From Orbilia blumenaviensis (Eukaryota > Ascomycota > Orbiliomycetes > Orbiliales > Orbiliaceae), in assembly GCA_036872755.1 (NCBI GenBank), contig JAVHNS010000004.1, positions 2,418,001 to 2,482,000 on the forward strand: a DNA stretch of 64,000 bases. The letters are read 5' to 3'. The notes beneath the pieces were generated by a model that worked only from the letters and a program-made list of their open reading frames with translations, was not told the origin of the DNA and did not search any database. The first letter of the stretch is position 1. Each line of letters opens with the position of its first letter. This document shows, piece after piece, positions 50,086 to 62,728 of this stretch. Position numbers and translations under genes: made by a program.

Positions 50086-53000
50086 CTTGCTGGATAGTTT
50101 CTCGCAATTCGAGGATTGCGTGCTGATTCTCCAAATGTGTTGTCGATGATGGAGAAATGCTGGGTTCGAACCGCGAGGGTACTCGAGGGCCTGGGTCGAA
50201 GGCGACGTCTTTGATATCCACTTTAATGAAGCAACATGCCCAGTTCTAACAAAATTTCCTGTGCCTTGAAAGATTCCAGGGGAAAGGGCTCCTCTTAATA
50301 CGCTGAAAAGACATCCTCGGGGTGTTAGGATAACTTTCTTCGCAGAAGATGTCTTGGGTTTCCATGACCAATTGGTACCAAATTATCTGATTGGAAACGC
50401 CATCAGGTGGGCCAAAGGGTGGGGCCATCAGGTCTACACAAGTTTTGCTGCAATTCTGCCGGCCGTGCGCACAGGCTAATTCTCCCCGAACTTCGACAGA
50501 CCTTAATCCGCCTTCCTGCGAGGCGGGCAAATCGGTATCTGTTATGAATAATAAGGCTATTTATCCCCTACAAGGTACATGCAGATAGACATTTTAAATT
50601 TTGCGCTGCGAAGTAAAAGGTGCGTATCTGGTATCGAGAGTTCGAGATCCGTCTCCCAGTATTTGGCACGCAAAACTTGCAAAAGTCATTCCCAGCACCT
50701 GTATATTACTTTGAAAATCACTTATGTATTGATGAGAGGGTAACACCGCTTCTGGGTGTTATGAGCATCCCGTCCAACAGGGGCTGCCAATCCCCGGATT
50801 CCCAGCTGCCTGTTTATCCGGATACGCTACTGGTCTGGGGAAGACACTAATAAAAAGGTATAGTCCTTTTTTCTTTGTGGACCCTCATCCTCGATACATG
50901 CGTATAGCAGGTACACATGCCCACACATGCACAGCGAGGTTACGAGGCTGGTGGGTGCCATTGCTCGGGCCCTCGGGATCGACACCACCGCAGAATCCAC
51001 CAGCTGGCTCCCCTCACTAACCAACACAAGAAACGGGCCTTCTAGGGTGTATTCCATGGTATTCTTCAATCTAGGAAACGTTAGCCACGAGGCCGTGTTG
51101 CCAACCTGATTCTCAGGGCACCTCGATATAATGCCAAACGCTAATATCTGTGAAACACGGACCTCAGTCTTCTTTCGAACATGCCACTCCACTTTAGTCC
51201 GGAATCGTCGTGGCAAACCAGCTAACGTATATTGTTACAATATGGAGAAGAAACGGGCCATTTTGTGGACCGTCCCTCAACCGTGAGCCCCAGAGCCACA
51301 TATGTAAGTACATACATACATACATGGTGATATATAAACATGCTTCAAGTTCTGCGGGATGTAGAGAGTAGTAGCCGCGTTATCAAACTCGGAGGGCTTC
51401 ATCGACGATGAACCCGCCTGATGTTGGCAATCCCGTGGTTGAATTCTGGATCGTAAAGGGTGGAGCCATGGTTTCTGTCGTATCTACTATTTAGCCTAAA
51501 GATCGATCCGTTCCCCAGATATGAAGACGCAAGCCGACTTATGACAGAGGAATATTGCGGTTCAGTACAGGCACCGCGGGGGCCAATAGGGTCTTTACCT
51601 TCGAACCCAGACCAAGCACCTGACCATACAAAGAGCATCCCAGTTTTTAAAACCATTTCCTGACAAAGCGAGCAGCAGGTACGAACCGCGAAGAATGTTG
51701 TCCAGCCATCTCAGGAGAGGCTACCGCCTGCAAGCTGCACGTCTTGATCGAATCATAAAATCCAGCATTATAGGCTAGAGTAGGCCTGTCGCCTGTCACA
51801 TAATTTCACACACACACATTTTTATAACTCCTCCCACAGATCGATTTTATAAATACAAGATTCCCATAAAATTTATATAACTAACATCTGTGCCTGTTTC
51901 AAAGATAAAAAAAGTCGATGATGCAGACGCTCGAAAATATTATTCATAAGGGAAAAGAGATTTATCTTTATCTGTTTTAAAGCATGTTTCTGGAGGAAAC
52001 GGATACTTCACCATCCCGCTCCCCACCACCCGCATAAAGCGGGGACACACCAGAAAACATTTTCACACCTCACGACCCACTTTTGCGCTCCTGAAACTCT
52101 ATTATGCATCCTGCTGGGTCAACTCTGAGGAGCTGACATCCGACCGTACTTTTTCTTTCTTTCTTCCAGCCTGCCGCCTACATACAGAGCTTCTTCACCT
52201 CGCAAACGGGGATACTTGCGCTCAGATGGTTTGTTTAGCGTCTCCACTACGCACTTTCGATATTTTGACTTTTCAGCCGATCATTTACCTGCGCAGGAAT
52301 CTTTCGATAACACACAACTTCCTATACTAACATGGAGTACATGGAGCATATGCACATGCATTTTAAAAAGGGTTTTTTGGGGGCGAATGCATCTCAATTG
52401 GTCTCGTATTTCAATGCAGGATATATGCATCTGCTTGTAGTATTCCGTGGATTCCAAGAATTTTATAATTCTTTGTATTGGGGCAAGCCTCGATACCCTG
52501 CCCTACCAAAGTTCACAAGGAAATTTACAAGGAAAGTTTTCATCTTGGCTCCACTTGAGAGCAAAGGGTTTCCAGAGCTCTATAGATTTAGAAAGAGCGC
52601 ACATGCTTCCATGCAACCCGAACCTTGAGCCGAGTTGACATATTCCCATCATCAGCTGAGCCACCAGCTGGCCAGGTTCGAAATGCCAATGTATGCAGGA
52701 CAGGCTCCGATTCACGCCAATCATTCCAAGGGACATCGGTCATCAGATAATAGTAAACATGCATGAAAACGGCTCGCAGTGGACCTCGCCGGACCAAATC
52801 CCGTCGAGAATGGAAGTGGCGATGTTCTGGATATATCCGACGAATGGTGTTGATAATTTTGATTATCACCACCCAAACGTTCGCGTTCTCCCGTAACAAT
52901 CCCCCGTAACAAACAAAGGAAACTAACAGGTGTATGAGGGACCCTAACGCTACAATGTTCCCGTCCCGTACGCTAGAACATGTTGTTTCGAATCCAGACC

Positions 53001-53760
53001 TTCTATAGATTTGTAAAAATGTACCGTTAAGAAATCCAAGCATTTTAAGTTGTACATACTCAAAGTCTGGGCTTAAGTCTGAACCATATCTAACATGGCC
53101 ATTTGATTATCCATTCCCTAATCCAGGCAATTGGGATATCTAACTCACCTTCGTACGCATGTAATATATATAAGTATATACTTAGAAATGTACCCAGAAA
53201 CATCTCAGTACGTGTGTACATGTTCCATCGCAATTCGAGTCCAAAGCCCTCTCGATAACATGCAACATGACCAAGGTAATTAATCAAGTAGACCTAACCC
53301 TATCACATTCTGAGGGTAACTAGACATAAAAAATGTATATTTGTTCTATTTGTATTCCACGAATGCTTTGGGGTCCCCCTAGCTGTTTGTTAGTTCTATA
53401 GATTGGTGGTTTGAGCTAGGCTTAGAAACTAAGCATATAGGGCTTTATCTGTATACATGTATGAGGGGCTTCAAACACTTTATAACTACGTATACACCCA
53501 AACCTGAACCATGGAGCTGTATAATATCCTTTGGTTGGATATAGAAAAATTAATATAGCTGTTCATTAGTTCCCTGATCTTTATTTGTTTATATAAATTT
53601 TACTTCTTTATATATAATTATATTTGGTCGAGGGGGGTTAAGGGTCTTTTATTGTAATCAATATCGTAGGTTCGTGGTTGAGGTGGTGCTGCTTTAGAGT
53701 TTAATTATACTTGCGATCAGGCTTCATCAACACTTATATAATTCGTTTCTTTTCATGAAT
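50086..53760. other. Gene-poor interval upstream of the receptor gene
   Basis: Promoter of the receptor gene, then about 3 kb in which short open frames exist on both strands without recognisable similarity. AT-rich from 53000 onward. Decayed genes are possible but not demonstrable. Confidence 0.4.
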
Positions 53761-55121
53761 TCAAGAGTCCCCACCATGAGCCATCAACCAGTATCCAGCA
53801 CTATGAGCTCTACTTCTTGCTGCCCCAAAAATGTGATCCTGAAAGAAAGCAAATAGCGGCCGCCCTTCAAGCAAGGATTCCCTTTAAACATTTCCTTTAA
53901 AAAGGATAATAGCTCCGCTTCCAATGCCGCATCTCCTAATAGCTGTATAAAGAGCACATCTCTCAACGGGGTGGGTTCAATAATATTAGTCAGAGTGGAC
54001 TTGACGGCATCCCAATATTCATTCCCCTGTTCGGATCTTGAAAGGGAAGTATGACCTAAATCATAGAATACTCCTCCTCTATGAGGTTACACTCTTTGTA
54101 GGTCTCTATCGATAAGTCCCCAGGTAATCCCTAGAGCCTCCTTGTTGTAATCTATCGACAAAACCCTACCGCAGTTGGCTGGCCTTTCAAAATCATGCTC
54201 ATCGGGATCGCAGTTGGGCCTCCAAGCGTTTTTACACGCTTTCATCATGAATTGACCTTCACTTTGGTAAAAATCTGTTGAGACGCCTCGAATTGCTTGT
54301 GTAATAGCTAGACCGGCCCCTAGTCCTGCTGCGAGAAAGTAGTTAGAATACCCGGGAAGGATGTCTGGAACACAAACGGCAACGGCAACGGCAATGTCAT
54401 TCAAAGATTCTATTTCTCTGAGCTTGGACATTAGCTTGGCCATCATTTCCGAGATTGCCGTGATGATGTTCTGTGTTTTGGGAGCGAGAGCGGAGAGATC
54501 CGGTTTGAGTACTTCGGTCGGTATAGTTGAATATTAATATTCAAGTTTCCCATAACGCCCGTAAAAAACACGCTCGAGAAGTCTAGATATTGTTGAATCT
54601 TTGCTTAATCCCAGAAAGCCAGGCGGTGGATCTTCTCTAGGAAACTGGGCAAACGAAGGAGCGATCTCTCTGCCAGATAAACACACGGCCTTGTTAGCAG
54701 GAGATATACGTATCCAAATGAGTCGGCAATTTACAATTTTGAACGATCCCCCTTTCCACTTCCATAGCGTCGTCCACCAGATATTTTAGGGACGATAGGT
54801 AAGCAACATCGCCGTGGACTTTTGCGACGTCGATTACTGTGCCATTTGAATAACGGACGGCTATGGCGCTGCATCGGGTACAATATTAGATGGATACAAC
54901 CTGGCGGGGAAAAGTGAAATAACAGACCCATATCCGGTGGTGAGATCGATACCAATGCCTATTAACTAGTCGTGTTAATATGGGCAAAAGAGCTCTAATT
55001 TACCTGCACGGGTAAGCTTACCTGGCGCATTTAAGGGCTCACTAGGGCGACGCCTGTAACATATCTCCTCCGAACAGTGAACGAACAACGATAGAAAAAA
55101 TATATATATATGAAGGTGCAT
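53761..55121 (-). pseudogene. Hsp70-like (actin-fold ATPase) pseudogene
   Basis: Remains of a fungal Hsp70-like ATPase. In order on the minus strand: GIGIDLTTGYGSV (phosphate-loop-like, from 54958), AIAVRYSNGTVIDVAKVHGD (from about 54866), a segment REIAPSFAQF, SLNDIAVAVAVCVPDILPGY with FLAAGLGAGLAITQ, RVLSIDYNKEALGITWGLID, FIQLLGDAALEAELLSFLKE and QDHIFGAARSRAHSAGYWLM near the end. The frame is broken by TAA at 54536-54534 and TAA at 54089-54087, each one C-to-T change from CAA, and by frame changes near 54710 and 53872. A 32-nt gap at 54900-54869 is either a tiny intron or a further frameshift. The start is unclear; an ATG at 55121 is in frame with the first exon. Some breaks could be hidden introns, but two stops plus two shifts argue for a decayed gene. 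Confidence 0.65.
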
Positions 55122-56915
55122 ATCTTTATTGCAGTTTCGCTAAGATTTCCCAGCCTCAAGTCCAAGTTGTAGTAGCCTCGAAGCAAGTTGTCAGTGTGCA
55201 ACATTATAACGAAGATTCATGCAAGTCGAAAGGAATATGTCATCAATTTGTCGTTCGAAAGTGACAACTCTCTTTGTATTACAATAGGTATTATACCTAA
55301 TTACCTAATCCATACCAACTACGGTCAAACAACCAATATAATTGTATTTAAGTTCCCCCTTTTCTAGTATAAACTGTCTTGAGAAACCAGCAAAGACCCC
55401 GTAGGGTATACACTGAACTTTTGGGTGAGATTTTAGCACGACAGAAATCTAGTATACTTATTATTATTATTATTATTATTATTATCGTACAAAAAATCGT
55501 TTTTTTATTTCTTTTCAAGGAATTGTTAATAGGTTTTTTCTTGCCCACTTGCCTGCTTAAGCGCTTGCCCGCTTGCTTGCTCGTTTTAAGCTGGTATCTG
55601 GTCTCCTAGAAGCATCTAGTCCAGCAACGTTGCAACCGGCTTCGTTAATATGCAGATTAATAATCGTGCCAGTAGCTGGTCTGGGAGACAAACAAACAAA
55701 CTGAAAAGATGGTTAAAACCGATTAACAATTCTTTTAAGAAAAATTTTTTTGTCTGATGATAATAAGTATGTTAAATTAAAGTATTTATGCCGGATTTCT
55801 GTTGTGCCAAGATCTTGCTTAAAAGTTCGCTGTGTGTTTGTGTGTTTCTGAGTTCGCTGTGTTCTGACTCCTTTTGTCCGCCATACCTAAAGAGGCAATG
55901 TTAAATACTGTTCCCGGCAAGAGCTTTATTATCTAGACCTAGTTTGGAAATACAACACCAACACATCTATCCTTTTGCCAGCTATAATTATATAACACTG
56001 GCCGTATTCATATTGTTGCTTGCGCTTGGGGGCATCACACCTGTATTTATGAGGCGATAGGAAATGAATGGAAGTGATGAAGGCATATGAAAAAAATTAA
56101 AAATTAAAAAATTAAAAATTAAAAAACTTAACCAATCACCCTTGAGTCATGCCACTTTATCGTTGATCTCCACCCCTTAGTTTTCCCGGTTAATATGCCA
56201 TGCATCCTGGTTCCAAGCATTGGGGCATTAGAGTTTGGCGGTGCACCTGAATACGAGCAATGTTCAGGCCACGGAATGATTAATTCCGTTTAATAGTCCA
56301 CTAGTTAAGCAAAATTATTCATACAAAACTAGGCAGCCCATAGATTGTGAATCAAGTTCTCCAAGACTATCGTAGCTATGAATTTAATTAGCCCCCAATA
56401 AATCCCACATAATATATAGTCTCGGTCCCAGCATATTATGCTGGTACTGCGTATCGTGCCTGACTCGAAATTGCAACAGACAACACATATTAGTATCCAA
56501 ATATCTAACGTAAGGCCGAAAGTTAGTGAGGTCTGCAGTTCTGAACCAAAGAACCTGGAAAATATCATGCATCATGTATACCTTTGGAAATAGCTGTACT
56601 AGGTACACTTTACTGACACCCCACCAAGCAACTCCAGAGCCTCGGGAGCTGAGATACTATATCTCTACAAAAGGGAACTATGTATACGTCAATTTCAAAC
56701 TAGTATACAAGTTGGTGGGAGCAACACTGGATGGATATACGTATTCCCGCATCTGCCATCCTAGATAAAAACAGGGGTTCAAACTTCCCTTTCGATTTTC
56801 AGATTACTTACCAAATTGCCCAGTCGTCTATACCCGCAAGGGCTGAAAGCTAAGACCAACCGGAGGCGAGCCTACCGTCAACTGCCTAATATAACAAACA
56901 AAGAAATAAGCATCT

Positions 56916-56940
56916 CCCACCCCACCCCACCCCACCCCAC
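56916..56940. repeat. (CCCAC)5 repeat, G-quadruplex-capable on the minus strand
   Basis: Five tandem CCCAC units; the complementary strand has five runs of three or four G separated by single T, a G-quadruplex pattern. Confidence 0.8.
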
Positions 56941-57701
56941 AATGTCCTCGACTTACCCGCCCGTAAATGAACCCATTTTGCTTCGAGCCTCCTAGACAGT
57001 CATGCGAGGAAAGTTAGTAGTCTCTAAAGACATACGTCGATGTTAGGATGCTGGATATCGATGCATGGGTCATGCCTTACGTGTATGAGAGGACCATGTA
57101 CACCTCCTAGAATACAACAACCAATTGGCTATATTGTACTTCTTCGGTGTTTTATTTTGGCTTCCTAGCTACTGCTTACTGATTGGGGTCCTAATCTACT
57201 CATCTAGTATACTCTGCCAGGTTTATAAATTTACCAAGCATGCTGCGCAGGCGGCAGATCTTGGGGTAAGCTAGCTCCGGCATTGAGACCCTGCTTAAAT
57301 GCGCGAACTACCAGAGTGTAATGCGGGATACGGAGTGATTACAGCCTCAGCCCCTGTAATCCACGGAATTGATCTCCTCCACCTTCGCTCTCCGCTCATC
57401 GACTTTCATGACGTAGAGATCTCGAGAGCTTTGGCCGATCAATAGACAATGGCAAGGCCTGTCCCAGGGATGTCAGGGAACCTTTACCATCATATATATG
57501 TGTCTTTATGCATATAAATGGTTTCAATGATAGAACTAAAAACGGCTGCTGTGGTCTCTGCTACGACTGAACCGGGTGGTACAGATAATTTTACGTTCGA
57601 TTTAATCGCTACGGCCCGTTTTTACCGTTTACGAGGGATTATTGAAACAGATATCCACGATATCTTCTATATTCCTACAATTGTTATGCAAATTATCTGT
57701 C

Positions 57702-57709
57702 TATAAAAG
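57702..57709 (+). promoter_or_regulatory. TATA box of the small secreted peptide gene
   Basis: TATAAAAG lies 140 bases before the ATG at 57849, a good distance for a TATA box plus a short leader. Few genes in this window have such a clear box, consistent with strongly regulated expression. Confidence 0.6.
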
Positions 57710-57848
57710 GCGATCAATTGTCGCCCCCAAGCACGCAATTCCTTTCTCACTATCACCACAATATCGAACTCTAGTACATATTATTCAGCAACCAGCTACG
57801 CGTTTCAACGTTTAAAGCATTTACCCTTACAAAGCACTATTTACTAAA

Positions 57849-58109
57849 ATGAAGTTCACTACTGTCTTTCTCGCCGTTTTTGGTATCATAGCCGGCGCCA
57901 GCGCTGCCCCAGCTGCTGAATCCGACATCATCATCAAGCTTTCCCCAGAACTCCATAAACGCCTCCCGGAAGCCGAACTGACCGAATTGATCAAGTCTAC
58001 TGTCTTGAAGAGCCGTGACTTGAATTCTGCTAAGCTCGAAGCTCGTGACTGTTGGCGCTGTGGTTTCGGCCTTTGTGGAACCACCACCAGCTGCTGCATT
58101 CGCTGCTAA
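57849..58109 (+). CDS. Small secreted six-cysteine peptide precursor
   Basis: Uncharacterised 86-residue single-exon protein. Residues 1-19 form a clear signal peptide (MKFTTVFLAVFGIIAGASA). A pro-region of about 47 residues follows, acidic then basic, with no cysteines. The last 20 residues hold all six cysteines in the pattern C-x2-C-x4-C-x5-CC-x2-C and start after LEAR, so cleavage after the Arg would release a compact disulfide-rich peptide. The layout (signal, pro-region, short Cys-rich end) is that of fungal effector-like or antimicrobial peptides. I cannot assign a family and claim no activity. A TATA box is 140 bases upstream. No introns; the ATG is the only plausible start, and TAA ends the frame two codons after CIRC would be expected to stop. 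Confidence 0.8.
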   Translation: MKFTTVFLAVFGIIAGASAAPAAESDIIIKLSPELHKRLPEAELTELIKSTVLKSRDLNSAKLEARDCWRCGFGLCGTTTSCCIRC

Positions 58110-60408
58110 ACGCACAGCATACACCACACCCTCAGGTATGTGCTTTTCAATTTGGAAATGTTTACCAAAGTGATGCACTCGACATTAAACTTACGCTTGT
58201 AATTTAAAGCTGCCTAGTTTGTCCGAACAGCCTGCTCACGATCGAGACAATTTAATAACCCGCAACAAAGATTGGGAGCATAAGGGGTGAATGCTAAGAG
58301 ACGGAAGGATAATAGGGGAGGGGAATTACCGTGCACGTCGGCTTCTATATCTGAACCTCCGAGTGTCCTATTTCGTTATGCCTGTCCTTTTTTGTATATA
58401 GTTCTATGATTCATGAAACCTAACGCACCTATAATGAATACATGCACCGACTCGCCGCGTTACCGGAAGCCTCGCCGCCAATTCTAGTATATTGCAAACA
58501 CACCTTGGCATTTAAATTTACGTATGAATATCAGTTGAAACCTTTCAAGGGCTTATATTACGCTTTCTGTTTATATAATTCTAGAAGAGAAAATAAAACT
58601 ACAAATTTGCAAATGGAACTGCGAATTAATGGGTAGAAGGTACCGGAGTGGTACCATGATCCTGTTTGATAAATTGAGTAGTATATATATATACATCTTA
58701 CAGCAATTTTAATAAACACCAATTAATATCTACCCAGGCCTATTGTATATAATCTAGACAATATAATGATATCATGATGATATCTAGCTATTTTGATACT
58801 CCTAGCCGTGATTAAAATGTGCTTATATTGCAGTCCTCACTATAAACAAAAGCTGTTCTTATCAATACAAAGATACAATCATTACAGACACTAGATGACC
58901 AACTAGTACTAGTATTCGGGAAATATGCACATAAATTTGTGTGTTGAACTATTAGCTAGTCTAATGGATTTGCCCCGGCCGCATGAACGTTCGAACACTC
59001 CAACTTGGGAGTTTACCCATAGCAGTTGGCCGATACATTGATAATATTAACGGGCTAAGCATCTATGTAGGATGCCACCGCGCACTCGCCATCGCGAGTA
59101 TGATGTAGCGGCTCCTAAAACTGGTTTGGCGCAAAGGTTGTAAATAGTGTGCACGCGCATCGCCTGCATATATATATAGTGAGTGAATATTATCTTAAAA
59201 GCAAATTGTTTCCGCTGAGTCGCGGTATGTACTATGGTTCCAGCTAAACCAAGTTAACTTATATATGCACATATAGGGATGTTAATTAAGGTTTAATCAT
59301 CTCAACTTAAGTACTTGGAATCGGCACAACGGACCTAGAGATGCACAGCATGCGCATATGCTGTATTGCTTGCGTCGAAGAACGGCGCTGAAGGCAAAAT
59401 CTACATGGTTGTAGTTCACGCAGGTGCCGATCATAGTGTTGGGTATCGAGCATGCTAGCATTTAGCCTCGAATCCAGGCGCCGCTAGCATTGGAGTTAAA
59501 CAAGGAATGTAGTTGTGCAGATGCGTGTGCGCTAAGTGCGATGACATCATATGCCCGCGCCCATGAATATAGATTTACTGTACGCGGAACTATTCCGACC
59601 CTGATTCGAGAGAATATACTTAGTCACAACAGACATTTCGTTTCGAACGTTTCCACTTTTCCTATTTTTAAACCCTTTTCTGTCGATCCATGGCGATATC
59701 GTGATGGCGATAATTATATATAACAAGGGTTGTGCAGGATAATACAATATCCTGTCACCGATTGCACCTGGATGAACCTGTGGACATGATTTGTAAGTGT
59801 AGGGGTTGTTATCAATATGCATGTAGGCCTAGCGGCGAAACTTTGAATCCCTCTGATCGTCAGGATTAAGATGGAAAATATTTCTTGTACCTGCGCTCTA
59901 TCGGTCGAGCGCGATGGAATAAAAAATCACCAAGCTTCTTGGGCATGCGCTGCCAACTCCTATGTTCAAAAGCAATTTACCATAGTAGCCGGCCAGTCTA
60001 TAATGTTCTCTTGTCGAATTTGCACAAAGAGGCATAATATATAAACAAGTCGAATTGCCAAATCGAAACATTTGAAACCAGGATTGCACGGCATGCGGTA
60101 TCAATAATATCAATATTTAAATGTATCTTACACCACTCCGTTTTTATGTATCATGGGAATTTATATACCTCACTAGCTTCTTACGCTTCTTACGCTTCGG
60201 TATCGCAATCACAATATAATATATTATAACTAAACTTCTCTGAAGTCGGAGCTAGAGTCGAGTGGATTTGAAGCCAAGCCAGGCTTGAGTTTAGACATAT
60301 AATATATAATAAGTATATACTCCTCGTAAGCCAGCCTTCACGAAGTGGCCCGATACTTACATAATATACCGATCAAGCGTTTGCAAGCTCAGATCCAAAT
60401 CTAGAGAT
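58110..60408. other. AT-rich intergenic
   Basis: 3' flank of the peptide gene and promoter of the lipase gene. Contains TATATA tracts near 58683 and 59168. No gene seen. Confidence 0.5.
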
Positions 60409-62728
60409 ATGGCGCCACTGGAGCTGCCACTTCCTGGTTCATACAGTACCAGTAGCACAAGCCTTGTAACCCAACGACGCTTACATCCCTCTGTCGAAAC
60501 TACTGGTTTTCGAAATTCCCGATCCGACGAGAAACCGGTCATAGATCTCAAAAACCTGGGCCTGACAGCTAAAGTCGTCGCTGGGAACGAAAAGGTCCTC
60601 GAAACACCTTCGGGTTTACGCTTACCTTGCGATGCTGCAGCTGTTGAAAATATAAAGGCAGATGCGCATATCGATATCATACTTTCGAAGCCGTCTAACA
60701 GACATCACAGAGATTGCCGCGAGAGCATTCCTGCACGCACAAATGCTCAATTTCCACCTCTACCTGTGTATGGGCCCTCTAAATGGTTTAGATGGGTTGA
60801 AATACAATTCTTTAGAGGCATTTCGCTTGTTTTGTCAACAATATTTTTATTAACTATTGTCTGCGGGGCCGTTTTCAAAACCCTTCAACTGAGCATCCGC
60901 ATTCTACCACGCTCTCTATCACAAGCCCCAGAAAGGCCACTGAGGGACCTAGAGCATCAATTAAACAGAGAGATAGACGAGCAAGAGCGGAAATATGGAA
61001 ATGCGAAATTAAAATGCGATGTTGGATACTATGCGAGGCGGGTGGGGCTTGATATAGAAGAATTTAAAGTCACAACTGAAGATGGGTTTATCCTCATTCT
61101 TCAGCATATCTTTGACCCAGATTATAGGACCGAGGGGAGAAATGGGACAAAGAGGAAGTATCCGGTACTGTTGATGCACGGGCTGCTCCAGAGTAGTGGG
61201 GCATTCTGTTCTAATGACGATAGTTCATTAGCATTTTATCTCTGCAAAAGGTAAAGCTTTGGTCTTGAGTTTTCTTCTTCTTGAATTGATGGGACTAGTC
61301 GATGCTAACGGCCGCTTATTCTGACAGCGGATATGATGTCTGGCTTGGTAACAACCGTTGCTACTACAAGCCTGAGCACATGGTTCTAAAATCTTCGGAT
61401 CCAAGAATGTGGTGCTGGAACATCCGTCAAATGGGAATATTTGACCTTCCCGCATTCGTCGATTACATTCTTTTTAGGACCGGGTTTGCAAAACTAGCTC
61501 TGGTAGCGCACTCACAGGGAACTACACAATCGTTTGTTGCAATGGCAAAAGATCAGCATCCGACACTTGGGTCGAAGATATCGATATTTTGTGCACTTGC
61601 ACCCGCCGTCTACTCCGGGCCATTGATTAACATGGCACATTTCAAATTCATGAAATTAATACCTGCTGGAATGTTTAGAACTGTGTTTGGAATTCATTCT
61701 TTTATACCTTTTATGATTACGATGCACACGATTGTGCCTGGGAGGCTCTACGGATGGCTGGGGTATAGAGTTTTTACATATTTGTTCGATTGGTCAGATG
61801 CTCTATGGTCGCAGAGGCAAAGAAGTCGAGGATTTATGTTTTCACCAGGTAAGAATTGTCCTATAGTTAATATATTATACTTTGGGAGCGGCCCGCGACT
61901 GATCACGTTGTAGTATATGTGAGTTCGGAAAGTATGAGATGGTGGCTAGGCCGGGATGGGTTTGCGACTCACAGATGCGTACTGGCTACGAAGAATGAAG
62001 TTGAAGAAGAGGAACGAATAGGGGGGTATCTAACAGCAACAGCCGAAGACCAGGACGGCCAGAAGCACCACATGGAATCAAAAGCCGTTGCGACTACCCG
62101 GCCGGTGGTAGTGAAGGGGAAGGAGAAAATTGAAGCAACAGCAAGGCTGACAACAAAGACCGAGGCCCTAGAACAATGCATTTGTAGCTCCCCAACACGA
62201 TCAGAGTTTGCGGAGGAGCGGCAAAAAAGAGTGATAAGCATTGACGCATTGACACACGTCGAAAATAACTCAGCAGTCCATGGCAACATTTTGGATCGTG
62301 GAGGCGGACATGGAGAGAAGGGCGAGAGTAGGTGTGAATGCAGCATTGGTTGTTTCTCTGGTACAATGTCGGAGCGTTCTAGAACCCAACGGGAACATAC
62401 CCCACAAGAGGTTTCTACGGAGCGCCAGGAGAAAGCATGGTTCGATGGGACCTTTCCGCCGTTGGCTCTATGGATTTGTGGGGCTGATAAGTTGGTGGAC
62501 GGTATGAAGCTTCTACATCGGTTAGATAGGGGAGCAGAACCATATGTTGACCTGGTCCACTCTAAAATTATCCCCGCGTATGAGCACCTTGACTGTATCT
62601 GGGCTATTGATAGTATTAAACAAGTGGGAAGCGAAGTAAAGAGCTGCATCTGGGATAGTCTCCACAAAGATTTCAGGAAAAATATGAACTTGGAGGTACC
62701 AACAGGTTGTGAAAGTGCTGATGCATAA
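60409..62728 (+). CDS. Membrane-anchored AB-hydrolase-associated lipase (steryl ester hydrolase/Tgl1-Yeh type)
   Basis: Acid-lipase family enzyme; yeast relatives Tgl1, Yeh1 and Yeh2 hydrolyse steryl esters or triglycerides at lipid droplets or the plasma membrane. Exons 60409-61250, 61328-61848 and 61914-62728 give 725 residues. A cytosolic N-terminal region of about 135 residues is followed by a transmembrane helix (about 136-158, ISLVLSTIFLLTIVCGAVF). The AB-hydrolase-associated region has GLDIEEFKVTTEDGFIL, then PVLLMHGLLQSSG (oxyanion area) and SGYDVWLGNNRC. The nucleophile Ser is in LVAHSQGTTQ. The acid is probably Asp in WICGADKLVDG and the His lies in AYEHLDCIWA. About 180 residues rich in Glu, Thr and Ser (exon 3, roughly 61980-62450) are inserted between the core and the Asp motif, longer than I expect for the family. 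Donors are GTAAAG and GTAAGA. Confidence 0.9.

Larger units (their letters stand above)
55122..57848. other. AT-rich intergenic with simple repeats, promoter of the small secreted peptide gene
   Basis: Contains a (TTA)n microsatellite at 55458-55485, an A/T-rich AAATT repeat near 56092-56125 and five CCCAC units at 56916-56940. The promoter of the downstream peptide gene lies at the end. No gene seen. Confidence 0.5.

Noticed and set aside
50160..50176. GGTTCGAACC, resembling a tRNA T-arm
   Set aside because: No acceptor stem, D-arm or anticodon arm around it; it lies in the leader of the receptor gene.
52588..53043. 151-codon open frame on the minus strand
   Set aside because: Low similarity to anything known and no splice-linked exons; probably chance.
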